This document shows positions 1-12,800 of a stretch of 64,000 bases of DNA, one piece after another. This DNA comes from Balanoglossus misakiensis. Its lineage: Eukaryota; Hemichordata. Both the position numbers and the translations under genes were made by a program. The notes beneath the pieces were generated by a model that saw nothing but the letters and a program-made list of their open reading frames with translations, had not been told where the DNA came from and made no database searches. Where the stretch lies: contig CM082586.2 of NCBI GenBank assembly GCA_040954595.2, forward strand, positions 11,780,001-11,844,000. The letters are read 5' to 3'. Position 1 is the stretch's first letter; every line of letters begins with the position of its first letter.

Positions 1-244
1 TACACTCACTCGCATGAATGAATGCTGGCATCTGTGGTGGGCGGCGTGGAACTTTACTTGGTGGCGTGCCGGGAAGGAAGGTGCTCTCCTCAGCTCAACT
101 GCCACCAATAAACTGGCCCACAGCAGATGAGTTCATTTCAACAGGTGCCAAGCTCTTTGGCTAGAATAGATAAAATATATTGATGCCGCAATGAATGAAT
201 GAAAACAGTATGAATGACCAGTCAATGGAGCTCTCCAATGGCAC

Positions 245-428
245 GTAAGATCTGTCTTGAAATTGCAGAAAGTACTCTAATTTGAAACAGGGTTAAAGAC
301 CATACAACACACCCAGCAGTGAGGGCGCTTTAGTGCATGTACACAATTAATAATTGATGCAGGACGGCTTGCCAATTAAATGTCTATTTTACAGAAAATA
401 TAAGGTACTTTCTCCATTTCCATTACAG
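245..428 (+). other. Intron-like segment specific to long satellite units (first copy)
   Basis: Long units differ from short ones by 178 extra bp. In the first copy the segment runs from GTAAGATCTGTC at 245 to TTTCCATTACAG ending at 428, which gives a 184-bp GT..AG interval. The 5' side matches a strong splice donor, and the 3' side has a pyrimidine-rich tract followed by CAG. A CTAAT upstream could serve as a branch point. Short units keep the GTAAG but lack everything after it, so they are not simply spliced copies. The sequence AGATCT stands on both sides of the segment in most L units, which would also fit an insertion with target duplication, or a deletion between direct repeats. Similar copies end at 1431, 2707, 3434, 4708, 5160 and so on. 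Splicing is an inference. Confidence 0.6.
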
Positions 429-3400
429 AATTCTAGAATAGGCAAATTTGCAATTACACTCACTCGCATGAATGAATGCTGGCATCTGTGGTGGGCGGCG
501 TGGAACTTTACTTGGTGGCGTGCCGGGAAGGAAGGTGCTCTCCTCAGCTCAACTGCCACCAATAAACTGGCCCAAAGCAGATGAGTTCATTTCAACAGGT
601 GCCAAGCTCTTTGGCTAGAATAGATAAAATATATTGATGCCGCAATGAATGAATGAAAACAGTATGAATGACCAGTCAATGGAGCTCTCCAATGGCACGT
701 AAGATTCTAGAATAGGCAAATTTGCAATTACACTCACTCGCATGAATGAATGCTGGCATCTGTGGTGGGCGGCGTGGAACTTTACTTGGTGGCGTGCCGG
801 GAAGGAAGGTGCTCTCCTCAGCTCAACTGCCACCAATAAACTGGCCCACAGCAGATGAGTTCATTTCAACAGGTGCCAAGCTCTTCGGCTAGAATAGATA
901 AAATATATTGATGCCGCAATGAATGAATGAAAACAGTATGAATGACCAGTCAATGGAGCTCTCCAATGGCACGTAAGATTCTAGAATAGGCAAATTTGCA
1001 ATTACACTCACTCGCATGAATGAATGCTGGCATCTGTGGTGGGCGGCGTGGAACTTTCCTTGGTGGCGTGCCGGGAAAGAAGGTGCTCTCCTCAGCTCAA
1101 CTGCCACCAATAAACTGGCCCACAGCAGATGAGTTCATTTCAACAGGTGCCAAGCTCTTTGGCTAGAATAGATAAAATATATTGATGCCGCAATGAATGA
1201 ATGAAAACAGTATGAATGACCAGTCAATGGAGCTCTCCAATGGCACGTAAGATCTGTCTTGAAATTGCAGAAAGTACTCTAATTTGAAACAGGGTTAAAG
1301 ACCATACAACACACCCAGCAGTGAGGGCGCTTTAGTGCATGTACACAATTAATAATTGATGCAGGACGGCTTGCCAATTAAATGTCTATTTTACAGAAAA
1401 TATAAGGTACTTTCTCCATTTCCATTACAGATCTAGAATAGGCAAATTTGCAATTACACTCACTCGCATGAATGAATGCTGGCATCTGTGGTGGGCGGCG
1501 TGGAACTTTACTTGGTGGCGTGCCGGGAAGGAAAGTGGTCTCCTCAGCTCAACTGCCACCAATAAACTGGCCCACAGCAGATGAGTTCATTTCAACAGGT
1601 GCCAAGCTCTTTGGCTAGAATAGATAAAATATATTGATGCCGCAATGAATGAATGAAAACAGTATGAATGACCAGTCAATGGAGCTCTCCAATGGCACGT
1701 AAGAATTCTAGAATAGGCAAATTTGCAATTACACTCACTCGCATGAATGAATGCTGGCATCTGTGGTGGGCGGCGTGGAACTTTACTTGGTGGCGTGCCG
1801 GGAAGGAAGGTGCTCTCCTCAGCTCAACTGCCACCAATAAACTGGCCCACAGCAGATGAGTTCATTTCAACAGGTGCCAAGCTCTTTGGCTAGAATAGAT
1901 AAAATATATTGATGCCGCAATGAATGAATGAAAACAGTATGAATGACCAGTCAATGGAGCTCTCCAATGGCACGTAAGAATTCTAGAATAGGCAAATTTG
2001 CAATTACACTCACTCGCATGAATGAATGCTGGCATCTGTGGTGGGCGGCGTGGAACTTTACTTGGTGGCGTGCCGGGAAGGAAGGTGCTCTCCTCAGCTC
2101 AACTGCCACCAATAAACTGGCCCACAGCAGATGAGTTCATTTCAACAGGTGCCAAGCTCTTTGGCTAGAATAGATAAAATATATTGATGCCGCAATGAAT
2201 GAATGAAAACAGTATGAATGACCAGTCAATGGAGCTCTCCAATGGCACGTAAGATTCTAGAATAGGCAAATTTGCAATTACACTCACTCGCATGAATGAA
2301 TGCTGGCATCTGTGGTGGGCGGCGTGGAACTTTACTTGGTGGCGTGCCGGGAAAGAAGGTGCTCTCCTCAGCTCAACTGCCACCAATAAACTGGCCCACA
2401 GCAGATGAGTTCATTTCAACAGGTGCCAAGCTCTTTGGCTAGAATAGATAAAATATATTGATGCCGCAATGAATGAATGAAAACAGTATGAATGACCAGT
2501 CAATGGAGCTCTCCAATGGCACGTAAGATCTGTCTTGAAATTGCAGAAAGTACTCTAATTTGAAACAGGGTTAAAGACCATACAACACACCCAGCAGTGA
2601 GGGCGCTTTAGTGCATGTACACAATTAATAATTGATGCAGGACGGCTTGCCAATTAAATGTCTATTTTACAGAAAATATAAGGTACTTTTTCCATTTCCA
2701 TTACAGATCTAGAATAGGCAAATTTGCAATTACACTCACTCGCATGAATGAATGCTGGCATCTGTGGTGGGCGGCGTGGAACTTTACTTGGTGGCGTGCC
2801 GGGAAGGAAGGTGCTCTCCTCAGCTCAACTGCCACCAATAAACTGGCCCACAGCAGATGAGTTCATTTCAACAGGTGCCAAGCTCTTTGGCTAGAATAGA
2901 TAAAATATATTGATGCCGCAATGAATGAATGAAAACAGTATGAATGACCAGTCAATGGAGCTCTCCAATGGCACGTAAGAATTCTAGAATAGGCAAATTT
3001 GCAATTACACTCACTCGCATGAATGAATGCTGGCATCTGTGGTGGGCGGCGTGGAACTTTACTTGGTGGCGTGCCGGGAAGGAAGGTGCTCTCCTCAGCT
3101 CAACTGCCACCAATAAACTGGCCCACAGCAGATGAGTTCATTTCAACAGGTGCCAAGCTCTTTGGCTAGAATAGATAAAATATATTGATGCCGCAATGAA
3201 TGAATGAAAACAGTATGAATGACCAGTCAATGGAGCTCTCCAATGGCACGTAAGATCTGTCTTGAAATTGCAGAAAGTACTCTAATTTGAAACAGGGTTA
3301 AAGACCATACAACACACCCAGCAGTGAGGGCGCTTTAGTGCATGTACACAATTAATAATTGATGCAGGACGGCTTGCCAATTAAATGTCTATTTTACAGA

Positions 3401-3434
3401 AAATATAAGGTACTTTCTCCATTTCCATTACAGA

Positions 3435-6400
3435 TCTAGAATAGGCAAATTTGCAATTACACTCACTCGCATGAATGAATGCTGGCATCTGTGGTGGGCG
3501 GCGTGGAACTTTACTTGGTGGCGTGCCAGAAAGGAAGGTGCTCTCCTCAGCTCAACTGCCACCAATAAACTGGCCCACAGCAGATGAGTTCATTTCAACA
3601 GGTGCCAAGCTCTTTGGCTAGAATAGATAAAATATATTGATGCCGCAATGAATGAATGAAAACAGTATGAATGACCAGTCAATGGAGCTCTCCAATGGCA
3701 CGTAAGATTCTAGAATAGGCAAATTTGCAATTACACTCACTCGCATGAATGAATGCTGGCATCTGTGGTGGGCGGCGTGGAAATTTACTTGGTGGCGTGC
3801 CGGGAAGGAAGGTGCTCTCCTCAGCTCAACTGCCACCAATAAACTGGCCCACAGCAGATGAGTTCATTTCAACAGGTGCCAAGCTCTTTGGCTAGAATAG
3901 ATAAAATATATTGATGCCGCAATGAATGAATGAAAACAGTATGAATGACCAGTCAATGGAGCTCTCCAATGGCACGTAAGATTCTAGAATAGGCAAATTT
4001 GCAATTACACTCACTCGCATGAATGAATGCTGGCATCTGTGGTGGGCGGCGTGGAACTTTACTTGGTGGCGTGCCGGGAAAGAAGGTGCTCTCCTCAGCT
4101 CAACTGCCACCAATAAACTGGCCCACAGCAGATGAGTTCATTTCAACAGGTGCCAAGCTCTTTGGCTAGAATAGATAAAATATATTGATGCCGCAATGAA
4201 TGAATGAAAACAGTATGAATGACCAGTCAATGGAGCTCTCCAATGGCACGTAAGATTCTAGAATAGGCAAATTTGCAATTACACTCACTCGCATGAATGA
4301 ATGCTGGCATCTGTGGTGGGCGGCGTGGAACTTTACTTGGTGGCGTGCCGGGAAGGAAGGTGCTCTCCTCAGCTCAACTGCCACCAATAAACTGGCCCAC
4401 AGCAGATGAGTTCATTTCAACAGGTGCCAAGCTCTTTGGCTAGAATAGATAAAATATATTGATGCCGCAATGAATGAATGAAAACAGTATGAATGACCAG
4501 TCAATGGAGCTCTCCAATGGCACGTAAGATCTGTCTTGAAATTGCAGAAAGTACTCTAATTTGAAACAGGGTTAAAGACCATACAACACACCCAGCAGTG
4601 AGGGCGCTTTAGTGCATGTACACAATTAATAATTGATGCAGGACGGCTTGCCAATTAAATGTCTATTTTACAGAAAATATAAGGTACTTTCTCCATTTCC
4701 ATTACAGATCTAGAATAGGCAAATTTGCAATTACACTCACTCGCATGAATGAATGCTGGCATCTGTGGTGGGCGGCGTGGAACTTTACTTGGTGGCGTGC
4801 CGGGAAGGAAGGTGCTCTCCTCAGCTCAACTGCCACCAATAAACTGGCCCACAGCAGATGAGTTCATTTCAACAGGTGCCAAGCTCTTTGGCTAGAATAG
4901 ATAAAATATATTGATGCCGCAATGAATGAATGAAAACAGTATGAATGACCAGTCAATGGAGCTCTCCAATGGCACGTAAGATCTGTCTTGAAATTGCAGA
5001 AAGTACTCTAATTTGAAACAGGGTTAAAGACCATACAACACACCCAGCAGTGAGGGCGCTTTAGTGCATGTACACAATTAATAATTGATGCAGGACGGCT
5101 TGCCAATTAAATGTCTATTTTACAGAAAATATAAGGTACTTTCTCCATTTCCATTACAGATCTAGAATAGGCAAATTTGCAATTACACTCACTCGCATGA
5201 ATGAATGCTGGCATCTGTGGTGGGCGGCGTGGAACTTTACTTGGTGGCGTGCCAGAAAGGAAGGTGCTCTCCTCAGCTCAACTGCCACCAATAAACTGGC
5301 CCACAGCAGATGAGTTCATTTCAACAGGTGCCAAGCTCTTTGGCTAGAATAGATAAAATATATTGATGCCGCAATGAATGAATGAAAACAGTATGAATGA
5401 CCAGTCAATGGAGCTCTCCAATGGCACGTAAGATTCTAGAATAGGCAAATTTGCAATTACACTCACTCGCATGAATGAATGCTGGCATCTGTGGTGGGCG
5501 GCGTGGAAATTTACTTGGTGGCGTGCCGGGAAGGAAGGTGCTCTCCTCAGCTCAACTGCCACCAATAAACTGGCCCACAGCAGATGAGTTCATTTCAACA
5601 GGTGCCAAGCTCTTTGGCTAGAATAGATAAAATATATTGATGCCGCAATGAATGAATGAAAACAGTATGAATGACCAGTCAATGGAGCTCTCCAATGGCA
5701 CGTAAGATTCTAGAATAGGCAAATTTGCAATTACACTCACTCGCATGAATGAATGCTGGCATCTGTGGTGGGCGGCGTGGAACTTTACTTGGTGGCGTGC
5801 CGGGAAAGAAGGTGCTCTCCTCAGCTCAACTGCCACCAATAAACTGGCCCACAGCAGATGAGTTCATTTCAACAGGTGCCAAGCTCTTTGGCTAGAATAG
5901 ATAAAATATATTGATGCCGCAATGAATGAATGAAAACAGTATGAATGACCAGTCAATGGAGCTCTCCAATGGCACGTAAGATTCTAGAATAGGCAAATTT
6001 GCAATTACACTCACTCGCATGAATGAATGCTGGCATCTGTGGTGGGCGGCGTGGAACTTTACTTGGTGGCGTGCCGGGAAGGAAGGTGCTCTCCTCAGCT
6101 CAACTGCCACCAATAAACTGGCCCACAGCAGATGAGTTCATTTCAACAGGTGCCAAGCTCTTTGGCTAGAATAGATAAAATATATTGATGCCGCAATGAA
6201 TGAATGAAAACAGTATGAATGACCAGTCAATGGAGCTCTCCAATGGCACGTAAGATCTGTCTTGAAATTGCAGAAAGTACTCTAATTTGAAACAGGGTTA
6301 AAGACCATACAACACACCCAGCAGTGAGGGCGCTTTAGTGCATGTACACAATTAATAATTGATGCAGGACGGCTTGCCAATTAAATGTCTATTTTACAGA

Positions 6401-6886
6401 AAATATAAGGTACTTTCTCCATTTCCATTACAGATCTAGAATAGGCAAATTTGCAATTACACTCACTCGCATGAATGAATGCTGGCATCTGTGGTGGGCG
6501 GCGTGGAACTTTACTTGGTGGCGTGCCGGGAAGGAAGGTGCTCTCCTCAGCTCAACTGCCACCAATAAACTGGCCCACAGCAGATGAGTTCATTTCAACA
6601 GGTGCCAAGCTCTTTGGCTAGAATAGATAAAATATATTGATGCCGCAATGAATGAATGAAAACAGTATGAATGACCAGTCAATGGAGCTCTCCAATGGCA
6701 CGTAAGATCTGTCTTGAAATTGCAGAAAGTACTCTAATTTGAAACAGGGTTAAAGACCATACAACACACCCAGCAGTGAGGGCGCTTTAGTGCATGTACA
6801 CAATTAATAATTGATGCAGGACGGCTTGCCAATTAAATGTCTATTTTACAGAAAATATAAGGTACTTTCTCCATTTCCATTACAGA
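3435..6886 (+). repeat. Higher-order repeat: two 1726-bp blocks in tandem
   Basis: Blocks 3435-5160 and 5161-6886 have the same unit order (S,S,S,L,L). They also share private variants at the same places: GTGCCAGAAAGGAAGG in the first unit, GTGGAAATTTACTT in the second, and GGGAAAGAAGG in the third. This shows that the block, not the single unit, was duplicated. A 1276-bp block with order S,S,S,L (two EcoRI-type junctions first) is likewise seen at 1432-2707 and 15524-16799. Confidence 0.85.
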
Positions 6887-9800
6887 TCTAGAATAGGCAA
6901 ATTTGCAATTACACTCACTCGCATGAATGAATGCTGGCATCTGTGGTGGGCGGCGTGGAACTTTACTTGGTGGTGTGCCGGGAAGGAAGGTGCTCTCCTC
7001 AGCTCAACTGCCACCAATAAACTGGCCCACAGCAGATGAGTTCATTTCAACAGGTGCCAAGCTCTTTGGCTAGAATAGATAAAATATATTGATGCCGCAA
7101 TGAATGAATGAAAACAGTATGAATGACCAGTCAATGGAGCTCTCCAATGGCACGTAAGATTCTAGAATAGGCAAATTTGCAATTACACTCACTCGCATGA
7201 ATGAATGCTGGCATCTGTGGTGGGCGGCGTGGAACTTTACTTGGTGGCGTGCCGGGAAGGAAGGTGCTCTCCTCAGCTCAACTGCCACCAATAAACTGGC
7301 CCACAGCAGATGAGTTCATTTCAACAGGTGCCAAGCTCTTCGGCTAGAATAGATAAAATATATTGATGCCGCAATGAATGAATGAAAACAGTATGAATGA
7401 CCAGTCAATGGAGCTCTCCAATGGCACGTAAGATTCTAGAATAGGCAAATTTGCAATTACACTCACTCGCATGAATGAATGCTGGCATCTGTGGTGGGCG
7501 GCGTGGAACTTTACTTGGTGGCGTGCCGGGAAGGAAGGTGCTCTCCTCAGCTCAACTGCCACCAATAAACTGGCCCACAGCAGATGAGTTCATTTCAACA
7601 GGTGCCAAGCTCTTTGGCTAGAATAGATAAAATATATTGATGCCGCAATGAATGAATGAAAACAGTATGAATGACCAGTCAATGGAGCTCTCCAATGGCA
7701 CGTAAGATCTGTCTTGAAATTGCAGAAAGTACTCTAATTTGAAACAGGGTTAAAGACCATACAACACACCCAGCAGTGAGGGCGCTTTAGTGCATGAACA
7801 CAATTAATAATTGATGCAGGACGGCTTGCCAATTAAATGTCTATTTTACAGAAAATATAAGGTACTTTCTCCATTTCCATTACAGATCTAGAATAGGCAA
7901 ATTTGCAATTACACTCACTCGCATGAATGAATGCTGGCATCTGTGGTGGGCGGCGTGGAACTTTACTTGGTGGCGTGCCGGGAAGGAAGGTGCTCTCCTC
8001 AGCTCAACTGCCACCAATAAACTGGCCCACAGCAGATGAGTTCATTTCAACAGGTGCCAAGCTCTTTGGCTAGAATAGATAAAATATATTGATGCCGCAA
8101 TGAATGAATGAAAACAGTATGAATGACCAGTCAATGGAGCTCTCCAATGGCACGTAAGATCTGTCTTGAAATTGCAGAAAGTACTCTAATTTGAAACAGG
8201 GTTAAAGACCATACAACACACCCAGCAGTGAGGGCGCTTTAGTGCATGTACACAATTAATAATTGATGCAGGACGGCTTGCCAATTAAATGTCTATTTTA
8301 CAGAAAATATAAGGTACTTTCTCCATTTCCATTACAGATCTAGAATAGGCAAATTTGCAATTACACTCACTCGCATGAATGAATGCTGGCATCTGTGGTG
8401 GGCGGCGTGGAACTTTACTTGGTGGCGTGCCGGGAAGGAAGGTGCTCTCCTCAGCTCAACTGCCACCAATAAACTGGCCCACAGCAGATGAGTTCATTTC
8501 AACAGGTGCCAAGCTCTTCGGCTAGAATAGATAAAATATATTGATGCCGCAATGAATGAATGAAAACAGTATGAATGACCAGTCAATGGAGCTCTCCAAT
8601 GGCACGTAAGATTCTAGAATAGGCAAATTTGCAATTACACTCACTCGCATGAATGAATGCTGGCATCTGTGGTGGGCGGCGTGGAACTTTACTTGGTGGC
8701 GTGCCGGAAAAGAAGGTGCTCTCCTCAGCTCAACTGCCACCAATAAACTGGCCCACAGCAGATGAGTTCATTTCAACAGGTGCCAAGCTCTTTGGCTAGA
8801 ATAGATAAAATATATTGATGCCGCAATGAATGAATGAAAACAGTATGAATGACCAGTCAATGGAGCTCTCCAATGGCACGTAAGATCTGTCTTGAAATTG
8901 CAGAAAGTACTCTAATTTGAAACAGGGTTAAAGACCATACAACACACCCAGCAGTGAGGGCGCTTTAGTGCATGTACACAATTAATAATTGATGCAGGAC
9001 GGCTTGCCAATTAAATGTCTATTTTACAGAAAATATAAGGTACTTTCTCCATTTCCATTACAGATCTAGAATAGGCAAATTTGCAATTACACTCACTCGC
9101 ATGAATGAATGCTGGCATCTGTGGTGGGCGGCGTGGAACTTTACTTGGTGGCGTGCCGGGAAGGAAGGTGCTCTCCTCAGCTCAACTGCCACCAATAAAC
9201 TGGCCCACAGCAGATGAGTTCATTTCAACAGGTGCCAAGCTCTTTGGCTAGAATAGATAAAATATATTGATGCCGCAATGAATGAATGAAAACAGTATGA
9301 ATGACCAGTCAATGGAGCTCTCCAATGGCACGTAAGAATTCTAGAATAGGCAAATTTGCAATTACACTCACTCGCATGAATGAATGCTGGCATCTGTGGT
9401 GGGCGGCGTGGAACTTTACTTGGTGGCGTGCCGGGAAGGAAGGTGCTCTCCTCAGCTCAACTGCCACCAATAAACTGGCCCACAGCAGATGAGTTCATTT
9501 CAACAGGTGCCAAGCTCTTTGGCTAGAATAGATAAAATATATTGATGCCGCAATGAATGAATGAAAACAGTATGAATGACCAGTCAATGGAGCTCTCCAA
9601 TGGCACGTAAGATCTGTCTTGAAATTGCAGAAAGTACTCTAATTTGAAACAGGGTTAAAGACCATACAACACACCCAGCAGTGAGGGCGCTTTAGTGCAT
9701 GTACACAATTAATAATTGATGCAGGACGGCTTGCCAATTAAATGTCTATTTTACAGAAAATATAAGGTACTTTCTCCATTTCCATTACAGATCTAGAATA

Positions 9801-12800
9801 GGCAAATTTGCAATTACACTCACTCGCATGAATGAATGCTGGCATCTGTGGTGGGCGGCGTGGAACTTTACTTGGTGGCGTGCCGGGAAGGAAGGTGCTC
9901 TCCTCAGCTCAACTGCCACCAATAAACTGGCCCACAGCAGATGAGTTCATTTCAACAGGTGCCAAGCTCTTTGGCTAGAATAGATAAAATATATTGATGC
10001 CGCAATGAATGAATGAAAACAGTATGAATGACCAGTCAATGGAGCTCTCCAATGGCACGTATGATTCTAGAATAGGCAAATTTGCAATTACACTCACTCG
10101 CATGAATGAATGCTGGCATCTGTGGTGGGCGGCGTGGAACTTTACTTGGTGGCGTGCCGGGAAGGAAGGTGCTCTCCTCAGCTCAACTGCCACCAATAAA
10201 CTGGCCCACAGCAGATGAGTTCATTTCAACAGGTGCCAAGCTCTTTGGCTAGAATAGATAAAATATATTGATGCCGCAATGAATGAATGAAAACAGTATG
10301 AATGACCAGTCAATGGAGCTCTCCAATGGCACGTAAGATTCTAGAATAGGCAAATTTGCAATTACACTCACTCGCATGAATGAATGCTGGCATCTGTGGT
10401 GGGCGGCGTGGAAATTTACTTGGTGGCGTGCCGGGAAAGAAGGTGCTCTCCTCAGCTCAACTGCCACCAATAAACTGGCCCACAGCAGATGAGTTCATTT
10501 CAACAGGTGCCAAGCTCTTTGGCTAGAATAGATAAAATATATTGATGCCGCAATGAATGAATGAAAACAGTATGAATGACCAGTCAATGGAGCTCTCCAA
10601 TGGCACGTAAGAATAGAATAGGCAAATTTGCAATTACACTCACTCGCATGAATGAATGCTGGCATCTGTGGTGGGCGGCGTGGAACTTTACTTGGTGGCG
10701 TGCCGGGAAGGAAGGTGCTCTCCTCAGCTCAACTGCCACCAATAAACTGGCCCACAGCAGATGAGTTCATTTCAACAGGTGCCAAGCTCTTTGGCTAGAA
10801 TAGATAAAATATATTGATGCCGCAATGAATGAATGAAAACAGTATGAATGACCAGTCAATGGAGCTCTCCAATGGCACGTAAGATCTGTCTTGAAATTGC
10901 AGAAAGTACTCTAATTTGAAACAGGGTTAAAGACCATACAACACACCCAGCAGTGAGGGCGCTTTAGTGCATGTACACAATTAATAATTGATGCAGGACG
11001 GCTTGCCAATTAAATGTCTATTTTACAGAAAATATAAGGTACTTTCTCCATTTCCATTACAGATCTAGAATAGGCAAATTTGCAATTACACTCACTCGCA
11101 TGAATGAATGCTGGCATCTGTGGTGGGCGGCGTGGAACTTTACTTGGTGGCGTGCCGGGAAGGAAGGTGCTCTCCTCAGCTCAACTGCCACCAATAAACT
11201 GGCCCACAGCAGATGAGTTCATTTCAACAGGTGCCAAGCTCTTTGGCTAGAATAGATAAAATATATTGATGCCGCAATGAATGAATGAAAACAGTATGAA
11301 TGACCAGTCAATGGAGCTCTCCAATGGCACGTAAGATCTGTCTTGAAATTGCAGAAAGTACTCTAATTTGAAACAGGGTTAAAGACCATACAACACACCC
11401 AGCAGTGAGGGCGCTTTAGTGCATGTACACAATTAATAATTGATGCAGGACGGCTTGCCAATTAAATGTCTATTTTACAGAAAATATAAGGTACTTTCTC
11501 CATTTCCATTACAGAATTCTAGAATAGGCAAATTTGCAATTACACTCACTCGCATGAATGACTGCTGGCATCTGTGGTGGGCGGCGTGGAACTTTACTTG
11601 GTGGCGTGCCGGGAAGGAAGGTGCTCTCCTCAGCTCAACTGCCACCAATAAACTGGCCCACAGCAGATGAGTTCATTTCAACAGGTGCCAAGCTCTTTGG
11701 CTAGAATAGATAAAATATATTGATGCCGCAATGAATGAATGAAAACAGTATGAATGACCAGTCAATGGAGCTCTCCAATGGCACGTAAGATTCTAGAATA
11801 GGCAAATTTGCAATTACACTCACTCGCATGAATGAATGCTGGCATCTGTGGTGGGCGGCGTGGAACTTTACTTGGTGGCGTGCCGGGAAGGAAGGTGCTC
11901 TCCTCAGCTCAACTGCCACCAATAAACTGGCCCACAGCAGATGAGTTCATTTCAACAGGTGCCAAGCTCTTTGGCTAGAATAGATAAAATATATTGATGC
12001 CGCAATGAATGAATGAAAACAGTATGAATGACCAGTCAATGGAGCTCTCCAATGGCACGTAAGATCTGTCTTGAAATTGCAGAAAGTACTCTAATTTGAA
12101 ACAGGGTTAAAGACCATACAACACACCCAGCAGTGAGGGCGCTTTAGTGCATGTACACAATTAATAATTGATGCAGGACGGCTTGCCAATTAAATGTCTA
12201 TTTTACAGAAAATATAAGGTACTTTCTCCATTTCCATTACAGAATTCTAGAATAGGCAAATTTGCAATTACACTCATTGCATGAATGACTGCTGGCATCT
12301 GTGGTGGGCGGCGTGGAACTTTACTTGGTGGCGTGCCGGGAAGGAAGGTGCTCTCCTCAGCTCAACTGCCACCAATAAACTGGCCCACAGCAGATGAGTT
12401 CATTTCAACAGGTGCCAAGCTCTTTGGCTAGAATAGATAAAATATATTGATGCCGCAATGAATGAATGAAAACAGTATGAATGACCAGTCAATGGAGCTC
12501 TCCAATGGCACGTAAGATTCTAGAATAGGCAAATTTGCAATTACACTCACTCGCATGAATGAATGCTGGCATCTGTGGTGGGCGGCGTGGAACTTTACTT
12601 GGTGGCGTGCCGGGAAGGAAGGTGCTCTCCTCAGCTCAACTGCCACCAATAAACTGGCCCACAGCAGATGAGTTCATTTCAACAGGTGCCAAGCTCTTTG
12701 GCTAGAATAGATAAAATATATTGATGCCGCAATGAATGAATGAAAACAGTATGAATGACCAGTCAATGGAGCTCTCCAATGGCACGTAAGATTCTAGAAT

